From Intrasporangium flavum (GTDB lineage: Bacteria; Actinomycetota; Actinomycetes; Actinomycetales; Dermatophilaceae): DNA of 64,000 nt. The notes beneath the pieces are model-generated. The model ran no database searches and had not been told where the DNA came from. It worked only from the letters and a program-made list of their open reading frames with translations. The stretch covers positions 1 to 64,000 of the forward strand of contig NZ_MLJO01000011.1 of NCBI RefSeq assembly GCF_001956915.1. The letters run 5' to 3'. The position numbers were made by a program, and so were the translations under genes. Below are positions 48,380 to 55,585 of the stretch, piece by piece; position 1 is the first letter of the stretch; every line of letters starts with the position of its first letter.

Positions 48380-49920
48380 GAGACCTCCTCCTCGAGGTGG
48401 GCGTCGAGGTCGGCCCCGGCGCGCGTCAGGGCCAGCAGCGCGTCGAGGTCGACGTGCTCCTCCAGCGCGTCGGCGAGGGTGTCGAGCATCCGCTCACGGC
48501 GTTGGGCGAACCCCGGTGCCGACGCGTCGGGCTCCCACTCCGAGCCGGCGGCCCGGGCGACACCGGAGAGCCAGGCGCGTCGGAACGCGTCGCTCTCGAA
48601 GGCGCCGTGCCACATCGTCCCCCACACGCAGCCGGACCTCCAGCCGTCGAGGAACGGCTCGGGCTCGGCGCCGGGGGAGGGGTCGTCGTCGGGCAGGCGC
48701 GAGGCGACGCCGTGGTGGATCTCGTACGCACCGTCGACGGGGTGGCCCGCCCATGCACCGGTCGGGCGGGCCAGGACCTTGGCCTCGCCGAACACGACCT
48801 GCGTCGGCAGCAGTCCGAGCCCGGGGACGCTGCCGACCCGGCCCTCGACGTCGTCCTCGATGTCGTGGGCGAGCATCTGGTAACCGCCGCAGATGCCGAG
48901 GACGGGTCGACCGGCGGCCGCCCGGCGCAGCACGACGTCGGCCAGGCCGCGCTCGCGGAGCCAGGCGAGATCGCTTGCGGTGGAACGGGACCCGGGAAGC
49001 ACGACGAGGTCGGCGGCGTCGACGACGGCCGGGTCAACGGTGACGAGGACGTCGACCCCGGGCTCGGCCGCGAGGGCGTCGACGTCGGTGGCGTTGGAGA
49101 TGCGGGGCAGTCGGACGACGGCCACCTTGAGCCGGTCGCGGGCCAGGGCGGACAGCGCCGTGGAGGCGCGCCAGTGCCCGACCTCGAGGGTGTCCTCGCT
49201 GTCGAGCCACACGTCGAGCAGCCACGGCACGACGCCGTGGAACGGTACGCCGGTGCGCCGGGTGATCTCCTCGAGGCCCGGCTCGAGCACCGACACGTCG
49301 CCGCGGAACTTGTTGATGACGAACGACTTCAGCAGCGCGCGGTCCTCGTCGTCGAGCAGGGCCCACGTGCCGTAGAGCGCCGCGAGGATGCCGCCGCGGT
49401 CGATGTCGCCGACGACGACCACGGGCAGGCCGAACTCGCGCGCCAGGCCCATGTTGACGTAGTCGCCGGAGCGGAGGTTGACCTCGGCGGGGGAGCCGGC
49501 GCCCTCGCAGACGACGAGGTCGTAGGCGTCGGCGAGCTCGCGGTAGGCGGCGAAGGCGGCCTCGCGCAGGTGGGCCCGCCCCGTCGCGTACTGCCCGGCC
49601 TCGAGCGTCCCGGCCGGCTCGCCGCGCACGACGACGAAGGCGCGCCGGTCGGTGCCCGGCTTGAGCAGCACCGGGTTCATCGCCGTCGTCGGCACGAGCC
49701 CGGCGGCCAGCGCCTGCACGTACTGCGCCCGGCCGATCTCGCCGCCGTCGGCGCACACCATCGAGTTGTTCGACATGTTCTGGGCCTTGAACGGCGCCAC
49801 CCGCAGCCCACGCCGCGCCAGCACCCGGCACAGGCCGGCGACGAGCACCGACTTGCCGGCGTCCGAGGAGGTGCCGGCGACGAGCAGGCCGGACGGGGAC
49901 GGGGAGGGCGAGGCGACCAC
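48376..49920 (-). CDS. cobQ: cobyric acid synthase
   Basis: Amidates the b, d, e and g side chains of the corrin ring. 514 aa. The ATPase part has GTSSDAGKS at 16-24, PFKAQNMSNNSMVCADGGEIGRAQ, DYVNMGLAREF and VVGDIDRGGILAALYGTW. The glutaminase-like part has RPVLGICGGYQMLAHDIED with the Cys and later His residues in GAYEIHHGV. GTG 49920 with CAGGAT six bases upstream suggests a leaderless transcript. It precedes cobF-GNAT with a four-base overlap; no riboswitch is visible here. Confidence 0.96.
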   Translation of the reverse strand: MVASPSPSPSGLLVAGTSSDAGKSVLVAGLCRVLARRGLRVAPFKAQNMSNNSMVCADGGEIGRAQYVQALAAGLVPTTAMNPVLLKPGTDRRAFVVVRGEPAGTLEAGQYATGRAHLREAAFAAYRELADAYDLVVCEGAGSPAEVNLRSGDYVNMGLAREFGLPVVVVGDIDRGGILAALYGTWALLDDEDRALLKSFVINKFRGDVSVLEPGLEEITRRTGVPFHGVVPWLLDVWLDSEDTLEVGHWRASTALSALARDRLKVAVVRLPRISNATDVDALAAEPGVDVLVTVDPAVVDAADLVVLPGSRSTASDLAWLRERGLADVVLRRAAAGRPVLGICGGYQMLAHDIEDDVEGRVGSVPGLGLLPTQVVFGEAKVLARPTGAWAGHPVDGAYEIHHGVASRLPDDDPSPGAEPEPFLDGWRSGCVWGTMWHGAFESDAFRRAWLSGVARAAGSEWEPDASAPGFAQRRERMLDTLADALEEHVDLDALLALTRAGADLDAHLEEEVS

Positions 49921-49976
49921 CTACCCATCCTGCCGGAGCAGCCCCTGTCGCGGGCACACGGTCCTACGCTGCGGGG

Positions 49977-50489
49977 ATGGCCGCGAGCTTCGACCAGGCG
50001 AACGTGCTCCAGCGGGGGCTGCGCCGGTTCTCGGCGACCGCGCCGGGATCGTGGTTCTTCAAGAGGGTCCTGCACCACCTCGACCTCCTCGGCCACCGCG
50101 TCGCACCGGGCCGGCCGGCCGTCAGCACGGTCCTCGCCGGCATCCCGGTCGGCCTGCTCACGACCACCGGAGCGAGGTCCGGGCAGCCACGCACCGTGCC
50201 GCTGCTCGCCGTTCCACTCGAGGACGGCTGGGGTCTCATCGCTTCGCGGTTCGGGTCCGAGCGGCCGCCGGCCTGGTACTTCAACCTGCGCGCCGATCCA
50301 CGCGCGACGTTCGAGGTGGCCGGGGTCGCCCACCCCGTCCACGCCGAGCAGCTCGTCGGTCCGGACCGGGAGCGGGTGCGCCGCGCCGCGCTCGCCATCT
50401 ACCCGGGCTATGCCGTGTACGAGGACCGCGCGGGCGGGCGCGACCTCGGCTTCTTCGTCCTGCGCCCGACGGGACCCGCGTCGGCGTGA
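49977..50489 (+). CDS. nitroreductase/deazaflavin (F420)-dependent oxidoreductase
   Basis: 170 aa split-barrel protein of the Ddn family. Conserved parts: GIPVGLLTTTGARSGQPRTVPLLAVPLEDGWGLIASRFGSERPPAWYFNLRADPRATFEVAG, typical for F420H2-binding enzymes. ATG 49977 lies six bases behind TACGCT, a leaderless promoter. It is divergent from cobQ. Substrate unknown; such enzymes reduce quinones or unsaturated compounds. Confidence 0.88.
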   Translation: MAASFDQANVLQRGLRRFSATAPGSWFFKRVLHHLDLLGHRVAPGRPAVSTVLAGIPVGLLTTTGARSGQPRTVPLLAVPLEDGWGLIASRFGSERPPAWYFNLRADPRATFEVAGVAHPVHAEQLVGPDRERVRRAALAIYPGYAVYEDRAGGRDLGFFVLRPTGPASA

Positions 50490-50501
50490 AGCCAGCGCGA
50501 T

Positions 50502-50537
50502 GACGCCGGGCCACCCGTGTGCGGGTGGCCCGGCGTC
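50502..50537. terminator. bidirectional terminator, perfect 16-pair hairpin
   Basis: GACGCCGGGCCACCCG (50502-50517) and CGGGTGGCCCGGCGTC (50522-50537) pair perfectly around TGTG. It lies between convergent genes and lacks a T tract, as is common in GC-rich actinobacteria. Confidence 0.8.
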
Positions 50538-50580
50538 GACTCGTGCGGCGCGGTGCCGGGACGGTGGCTCCGGCGTCGGT

Positions 50581-51279
50581 CTACTCCGGGTCGCCGTCGG
50601 CGAGCAGCTGGTAGAGCTTGCGGCGGGTCTCCGTGAGGATCTCCGCGGCCTCGGCCCGCTGCTGCGAAGTGCCGGTCGTGACGATCTGCCACATGGCGCC
50701 CATGACCTGGCCGACGATCGGCATGAGCTCGGTGCCGGAGCGCTGGTCGCGCGGACCGCCCTCGGGTCCCTCGTCGCCGGCCTCCTCGAAGGCGCGCCAG
50801 GTGGCGGCCATCTCCTCGGCGTTCTCCTCGACGTAGGCGCGCCCGGCGTCGGTGAGGCGCAGCAGCCGCCGGCCCTCGACGTCGCGGCCCTCGACGAGGC
50901 CCTCGTCCTCGAGCTGCTGGACGGTCGGGTAGACCGAGCCGGGGCTCGGCTTCCACGCGCCGCCGCTGCGCTCGGAGATCTGCTGGATCAGCTGGTAGCC
51001 GTTCATCTCGTCGCCCGCGAGGACGTCGAGGATGGCGGCGCGGACGTCGCCGCGTCGGGCGCGGGGGCCGCGGCGTCCGCCGAACTCGGGACCGAAGCCG
51101 GGCCCGCCGAAGTGGCGGACGAGGTCGGCGACCCACGGGGGCGGGCCGGGGCGTCCGCGGCCATGGCCGCCGGGCCCACCGGGCGGGCCCCACGGGCCTC
51201 GGCCGCCGGGACCGGGTCCCCAGCCGCCCCAGCCCTGGTCCCAGCCGGACTCGCGTCGGGTGTGTCGGTGTCCGTGCAT
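50581..51279 (-). CDS. PadR-family transcriptional regulator
   Basis: 232 aa. A Gly/Pro/Arg-rich, probably disordered N-terminus (1-75) precedes the PadR winged helix (about 78-155): RGDVRAAILDVLAGDEMNGYQLIQQISERSGGAWKPSPGSVYPTVQQLEDEGLVEGRDVEGRRLLRLTDAGRAY. The C-terminal helices support dimerisation. ATG 51277-51279 follows a GGAGAG site. An inverted repeat 34 bases upstream is its likely operator, giving autoregulation. The effector is unknown; no transporter target is adjacent. Confidence 0.92.
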   Translation of the reverse strand: MHGHRHTRRESGWDQGWGGWGPGPGGRGPWGPPGGPGGHGRGRPGPPPWVADLVRHFGGPGFGPEFGGRRGPRARRGDVRAAILDVLAGDEMNGYQLIQQISERSGGAWKPSPGSVYPTVQQLEDEGLVEGRDVEGRRLLRLTDAGRAYVEENAEEMAATWRAFEEAGDEGPEGGPRDQRSGTELMPIVGQVMGAMWQIVTTGTSQQRAEAAEILTETRRKLYQLLADGDPE

Positions 51280-51312
51280 CGGACTCTCCTTTCCATCGCG
51301 GCTCACGAACAG

Positions 51313-51339
51313 TCGCGATACGTTGACGATATATCGCGA
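51313..51339. promoter_or_regulatory. palindromic operator upstream of padR
   Basis: TCGCGATA (51313-51320) and TATCGCGA (51332-51339) form a perfect inverted repeat with an 11-base AT-rich spacer, in the only AT-rich patch nearby. Position and symmetry fit binding of the PadR dimer over its own promoter. Confidence 0.65.
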
Positions 51340-51489
51340 ACGGTCGGAAGAGAAGAGAAATTCCTGAGAGGCTGTTGAATCTTCGGCCGTCTGGGTATCA
51401 GGGGCCCTGCACGCGTCTCTGGACGGGCAGGGCCCCGCGTGGACCCCCGAGTCGTCACCGGCTCGTCGTCGGAGATTTCTCATGGTTCG

Positions 51490-51518
51490 TTGAGGTATGC
51501 AGCAGGTTTGGTTACGGT
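51490..51518 (+). promoter_or_regulatory. promoter of the HATPase gene
   Basis: TTGAGG (51490-51495) and TACGGT (51513-51518) are 17 bases apart, near the sigma-70 consensus, 43 bases before GTG 51562. Confidence 0.6.
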
Positions 51519-51561
51519 GCGACGGTGGCGGAGTGACTTCTTCGCCGTGAGGAGGCTGTAC

Positions 51562-52080
51562 GTGGCGACCAACCAGAGGAACGGTGGAGCAAGCGGCAGG
51601 ACGATGACGGCCGGCAGGCCCGCGCCGATCACGAGGAGGCCCGCGATGGGGGACGGTGCTACCGCGCCGCTGGGCGAGAAGCGCACCATCCGCCTGCAGT
51701 GGGCCCCGTCCGCGGCCCCGCGGATCCGGCGCGAGATCGTCGCCGACCTCGTCGCCCGCCGCGTGACCCCCGAGGTCGTCGACGAGGCCGAGATCGTCGT
51801 CAGCGAGCTCGTCGCCAACGCCGTGCGCCACGCCCGGCCCATGACCGACGGCGCCATCCGGATCCACTGGAAGGTCAAGAACAACGTCGTCGAGGTCGAG
51901 GTCTCCGACGGCGGGGGCCCGACGGTCCCGCGCCCCTCGCCGCCCACCACGTGGGGTCCCGGCGGCCGCGGCCTGCGCATCGTGCGCTCCCTGGCCCACG
52001 AGTGGGGCGTCATCGACGACCCCAACGGCCGCACGGTCTGGGCCTCCCTCGGCGGACCCTCCCGCCGCCGCTCGCACTGA
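51562..52080 (+). CDS. RsbW-type ATP-binding (HATPase_c) protein
   Basis: 172 aa from GTG 51562, which follows GAGGAGG. After a basic disordered start, the GHKL ATPase core appears: RIRREIVADLVARRVTPEVVDEAEIVVSELVANAVRHARP with the N-box, VEVEVSDGGGP, and the G-box GPGGRGLRIVRSLAHEWGV. Such single-domain proteins are usually anti-sigma or anti-anti-sigma kinases in actinobacteria. No partner anti-sigma antagonist is adjacent. ATG 51646 is an alternative start that would drop the basic tail. Confidence 0.88.
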   Translation: MATNQRNGGASGRTMTAGRPAPITRRPAMGDGATAPLGEKRTIRLQWAPSAAPRIRREIVADLVARRVTPEVVDEAEIVVSELVANAVRHARPMTDGAIRIHWKVKNNVVEVEVSDGGGPTVPRPSPPTTWGPGGRGLRIVRSLAHEWGVIDDPNGRTVWASLGGPSRRRSH

Positions 52081-52093
52081 GCGACGCGTCGGC

Positions 52094-53572
52094 ATGAAGC
52101 CGACGGCGCCGCTGCCCGACCCCGCCCTCGTCGTCCTCGTCGGGGCCTCCGGCTCGGGCAAGTCGACGTGGGCGCTGACCCGCTACCGGGCGGCCGAGGT
52201 CGTCTCCTCCGACGCCCTGCGCGCCGTCGTCGGCAGCGGTGAGCACGACCTCGACGCATCGACCGACGCCTTCGCCGTGCTCGAGGCGGTCGTCGACGCC
52301 CGCCTGCGGCGCCGGCTCACCACCGTCGTCGACACCCTCGGCACCGACGCGTCCCGCCGCAGCCGCTGGCTCGCCGCGGCCCGCGCCGCCGGGCTGCCTG
52401 CCGTTGCCGTCGTCCTCGACAGCCCGGCGGCACTGTGCCGTGAGCGCAACCGCGCCCGCGAGCGCGCCGTGCCGGCACGCGTCCTCACCGGGCAGCTCGC
52501 CGCCGTGGCGTCGGTCCGCGACACCCTCGCCGCCGAGGGCTGGGACGCCGTCCACGTCGTCACACCGGCCGCCCCTGGCGAGCGCGCCGACGCAGACCGC
52601 CGCCCCGTCGGCGAGCCCGACGCCGCTGCCGCACGGTCTGCGGGACTGCGCCGCGGTGTCGTGCTGCAGGTGTCGCGGTTCCCCGCCGACACCGACCTGC
52701 TCGACTGGTTGCGGGGCGTCGCGGGTGCCGCCGAGGACGCCGGGTTCGCCGGCCTCGCGCTCATGGACCACCTGATCCAGATCCCGCAGGTCGGGCGGGC
52801 GTGGGACCCGATCCCCGAGCCGTGGGTGACGCTCGGTGCGCTCGCCGCGTCGACGACCCGGCTGCACCTGGGCACCCTGGTCTCGCCGGTGACGTTCCGG
52901 CCGGCCGGGATCACAGCCAAGGCCGCGGCGACGCTCGACGCGCTGAGCGGCGGCCGCGCGTTCGTCGGCGTCGGCGCGGGCTGGTGGGAGCGCGAGCACG
53001 CCGCGTACGGGCTCCCGTTCCCGTCGGCGGCGCAACGGGTCGACCTGCTCGAGGCAGGCCTCGAGACGATGCGCGCCCTCTGGGCGCCGGGCACCAAGCC
53101 GTATGCCGGACGCCGTGTCTCGCTGCCCGAGACGACGCTCTACCCGCGGCCCGTCGGCGAGCTGCCCGTCCTCGTCGGCGGGGGCGGCGAGCGCACCCTG
53201 CGCGTCGCGGCCCGCCTCGGCGACGGCTGCAACGTGCCCTCCGACGCGGCCGGGCTCGCGAAGGTCGGGCGCTACCTCAACCACGTCGCCGCGGCCGGCC
53301 GCGACCGCGACGCCGCGCTCGCGACGGTCCTCGACCTGCCCGTCGTCGGCGCCGACCGCGACGCCGCGTGGTCCGCGGTCGAGCGCCACCGCGGCCGCAC
53401 CCCGGCGGCGGCCTTCGCCGAGCGCCACCACGCCGGCCCGCCCGAGGCGCACCGCGAGCGTCTGGCCCGCCTCGCCGACGCCGGCATCACGACCGTCTTC
53501 CTCGCCCCGCTCGACCTCCGGGGCCCGGACGACGTGCTCGCCCTCGCCCCGCTCGCGACCGCGCTGGCGTGA
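52094..53572 (+). CDS. P-loop kinase fused to luciferase-like (LLM) oxidoreductase
   Basis: 492 aa fusion. Residues about 1-165 form a polynucleotide-kinase-like P-loop domain: Walker A LVGASGSGKSTWA at 16-28, SSDALRAVVG, and a Lid with RERNRARERAVPARVL. Residues about 190-492 are a TIM-barrel LLM-class flavin or F420 oxidoreductase: RRGVVLQVSRFPADTDLLDWL, RLHLGTLVSPVTFRPAGITAKAAATLDALSGGRAFVGVGAGWWEREHAAYGLPFPS and PVLVGGGGERTLRVAARLGDGCN. ATG 52094 lies 13 bases behind the HATPase gene. The joint substrate, perhaps a phosphorylated intermediate, is unknown. Confidence 0.9.
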   Translation: MKPTAPLPDPALVVLVGASGSGKSTWALTRYRAAEVVSSDALRAVVGSGEHDLDASTDAFAVLEAVVDARLRRRLTTVVDTLGTDASRRSRWLAAARAAGLPAVAVVLDSPAALCRERNRARERAVPARVLTGQLAAVASVRDTLAAEGWDAVHVVTPAAPGERADADRRPVGEPDAAAARSAGLRRGVVLQVSRFPADTDLLDWLRGVAGAAEDAGFAGLALMDHLIQIPQVGRAWDPIPEPWVTLGALAASTTRLHLGTLVSPVTFRPAGITAKAAATLDALSGGRAFVGVGAGWWEREHAAYGLPFPSAAQRVDLLEAGLETMRALWAPGTKPYAGRRVSLPETTLYPRPVGELPVLVGGGGERTLRVAARLGDGCNVPSDAAGLAKVGRYLNHVAAAGRDRDAALATVLDLPVVGADRDAAWSAVERHRGRTPAAAFAERHHAGPPEAHRERLARLADAGITTVFLAPLDLRGPDDVLALAPLATALA

Positions 53573-53603
53573 CCCGGCGCGTGCGGCCACTAAGGTGGCG
53601 CGC

Positions 53604-54491
53604 ATGGGTAAGGCATCTCGTCGTCCGCGCGGCGCCCGCGCCGACCGCACCACTCGTCCCGCACCGGCCCCCTTCGTCGCCCGGCCCTTCGAGGGCCTGC
53701 CCGGCGAGACCGACTGGGTCGCGATGCGCGAGATCGTCCCGGCGGCCACGGCCACCGTGCGGTTCGCCAAGGGCAAGGCCCCCGAGGGCGCGCCCGACGA
53801 GGTCACCATCGCCACGGTCCTGCCGCTCGCGTGGCCGGGCCTGCACCGCGAGAACGGCGAGGTCCTCGTCGGCATCCAGTCCGGCAACGCCAGCGGCGAC
53901 ACGAGCCGCGACATCGCCCAGGCCATCGCGCTCGCCGTCGAGGCCGACGCCGGCACGCCCGTGCAGACCCTCCCGGTCTCCTCGGTCGACACCGCCCGCC
54001 TGCAGGACCTCCTCGACCTCGACGCCCCGTTCGAGATCGACCTGCACGACGGCTTCGACTTCTGGGTCGCCGACGCCGAGCTCGACGCCGACGGCCAGGA
54101 GTCGCTCCAGCGCGCCAACGAGTCGGCCATCCCGACCGTCAAGCTCACCTCGGCCCCGTCCTGCTACTGGTGCCGCATCGGCGAGCGCACCTACGTCCGC
54201 TGGGTGCTGCCCTTCGACGAGGACGCCGCCACCACCGCCCTGGCCCGCCTGCACGCGGCCGGCGACAGCCTGCTCGGCGGCGAGGGCCGGCTGCTCGGCT
54301 GCTTCCGCTCCAGCGGCCTGCTCATCCCCGTGTGGGAGGTCGACCCGTCGGCCGAGGCCGCCGCGTTCGAGGACGCCGTCGCGGCGATGAAGGAGCGGAT
54401 CGACGCCGCTGCCGCGTCCACCGAGCCGCTCACCGCCGAGGAGCGGGGCGCCAAGGCGGGCCTGACGAACCGTCAGGTCACCCTCCGCTGA
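53604..54491 (+). CDS. DUF5926 family protein
   Basis: 295 aa conserved actinobacterial protein without assigned function. A basic N-terminal tail (MGKASRRPRGARADRTT) precedes a soluble domain (PFEGLPGETDWVAMREIVPAATA, VLPLAWPGLHRENGEVLVGIQSGNASGDTSRD, APSCYWCRIGERTYVRWVLP). A CYWC pair could bind metal. The C-terminus has an amphipathic helix ending LTNRQVTLR. ATG 53604 lies seven bases after TAAGGT, a textbook leaderless promoter. Its family name is recognised; its function is not. Confidence 0.85.
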   Translation: MGKASRRPRGARADRTTRPAPAPFVARPFEGLPGETDWVAMREIVPAATATVRFAKGKAPEGAPDEVTIATVLPLAWPGLHRENGEVLVGIQSGNASGDTSRDIAQAIALAVEADAGTPVQTLPVSSVDTARLQDLLDLDAPFEIDLHDGFDFWVADAELDADGQESLQRANESAIPTVKLTSAPSCYWCRIGERTYVRWVLPFDEDAATTALARLHAAGDSLLGGEGRLLGCFRSSGLLIPVWEVDPSAEAAAFEDAVAAMKERIDAAAASTEPLTAEERGAKAGLTNRQVTLR

Positions 54492-54505
54492 GCGCCTCCC
54501 CGACG

Positions 54506-55249
54506 GTGACCGCGCAGCGACCCACGGGCGAGCCGCCCGTCGTCGTCGTCATCCCGGCACGTGACGAGTCGGCCCGGATCGTCGAGACGATCCGCGGCGT
54601 GCGCACCATCCCCGGCGTCGTGTCGGTCATCGTCGTCGACGACGGATCGACCGACCGCACCGCCGTCCTGGCGAGCCAGGAGGGCGCCGAGGTCGTCCGG
54701 CTGGTGCGCAACCACGGCAAGGCCGACGCGATGATGAGCGGCCTGGGCCGTCTCGCCGGGCTGCGCCGCGTCGGACGCGTCGACGCCTCAGCGTCGGTGC
54801 TCTTCGTCGACGCCGACCTCGAGGCGTCCGCGCAGGCCGTCGGCGCCCTCGTCGGTCCGGTGGCGCGCGGCGAGGCCGACCTCACCATCGCGACGCTGCC
54901 CGAGCAGCAGCAGTCCGGCGGCGGGCACGGGCTCGTCGTCGGGCTGGCGCGTCGTGGCATCGAGGAGCTGACCGGCTGGGAGCCGAAGCAGCCGCTGTCG
55001 GGGATGCGCTGCCTGTCACCGGCCGCGATCGCCGCTGCCACCCCGTTCGCGCGGGGCTGGGGCGTCGAGGTCGGCATGACGATCGACGTCATCGACGCCG
55101 GCCTCACCGTCGTCGAGGTGCCGTGCGAGCTCTACCACCGCGTCACCGGCCACGACTGGCGCTCGCAGGTGCACCGGGCCGCGCAGTACCGCGACGTCGC
55201 GCTCGCGATCGGCGTCCGCCGCCTCCGTCGCCGCCTCGGCACCGACTGA
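54506..55249 (+). CDS. family 2 glycosyltransferase
   Basis: 247 aa GT-A enzyme. VVVVIPARDESARIVETI (about 12-29) begins the nucleotide-sugar domain, VIVVDDGSTDRTAVLA carries the first Asp pair, and SVLFVDADLEAS the DxD-like metal site; the C-terminal part has LSGMRCLSP and EVGMTIDVIDAGLTVVEVPCELYHRVTGHDW. Resembles polyprenyl-phosphate or glucosyl-3-phosphoglycerate-type transferases. GTG 54506. It is followed by a convergent membrane-enzyme gene; a cell-envelope role is possible. Confidence 0.88.
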   Translation: MTAQRPTGEPPVVVVIPARDESARIVETIRGVRTIPGVVSVIVVDDGSTDRTAVLASQEGAEVVRLVRNHGKADAMMSGLGRLAGLRRVGRVDASASVLFVDADLEASAQAVGALVGPVARGEADLTIATLPEQQQSGGGHGLVVGLARRGIEELTGWEPKQPLSGMRCLSPAAIAAATPFARGWGVEVGMTIDVIDAGLTVVEVPCELYHRVTGHDWRSQVHRAAQYRDVALAIGVRRLRRRLGTD

Positions 55250-55266
55250 CGGCCCGCCGAGGCCGT

Positions 55267-55311
55267 GACTGCTCTGTCACGTGCCGACTTAGGCGGCACA
55301 GCAGGGCAGTC
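55267..55311. terminator. hairpin after the glycosyltransferase gene
   Basis: GACTGC (55267-55272) pairs with GCAGTC (55306-55311) and GTGCCG (55281-55286) with CGGCAC (55294-55299) around a seven-base loop. It is positioned 18 bases after the stop codon. Confidence 0.5.
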
Positions 55312-55403
55312 GACGCGTCCCAGGGCATTCGGCCGGGCACAGAGCAGTCGGTCGGGCGGAGAGAAGGTTCGGCGCGCGTCGCGCCTGGACTGACGAGCGA
55401 AAC

Positions 55404-55581
55404 GAGCGAAGCGAGTGAGCCGAGGAGGGAAGGCGTGACGTAGAGGCGCGCCGAACCCGGGCGAGCGGAGCGAGCCCAGACAACTCAGAGCGAAGCGAGT
55501 GAGCCGAGGAGGGAAGGCGTGACGAAGAGGCGCGCCGAACACGGGCGAGCGGAGCGAGCCCAGACAACTCAGAGCGAGCCC
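55404..55581. repeat. 84-base tandem repeat, two copies plus a start of a third
   Basis: Copy 1 (55404-55487) and copy 2 (55488-55571) start with GAGCGAAGCGAGTGAGCCGA and differ at only two positions (T/A and C/A). A third copy begins at 55572 and fades. Each unit holds GAGCGAAGCGAG and the imperfect palindrome GGGCGAGCGGAGCGAGCCC. The period is divisible by three, so frames stay open, but nothing suggests coding. The repeat fills the gap between convergent genes together with the hairpin above. Confidence 0.9.
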
Positions 55582-55585
55582 AAAA

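Noticed and set aside
46055..51378. Very long plus-strand frames over cobF, cobQ and padR
   Set aside because: They run antisense to complete conserved genes and contain no recognisable motifs.
55289..55567. Open frame in the 84-base repeat
   Set aside because: The period is a multiple of three, which keeps a frame open by chance; the Ser/Arg/Ala-rich product has no start context.
55404..55581. CRISPR array
   Set aside because: There are only two full copies, directly adjacent with no spacers, and no cas genes.
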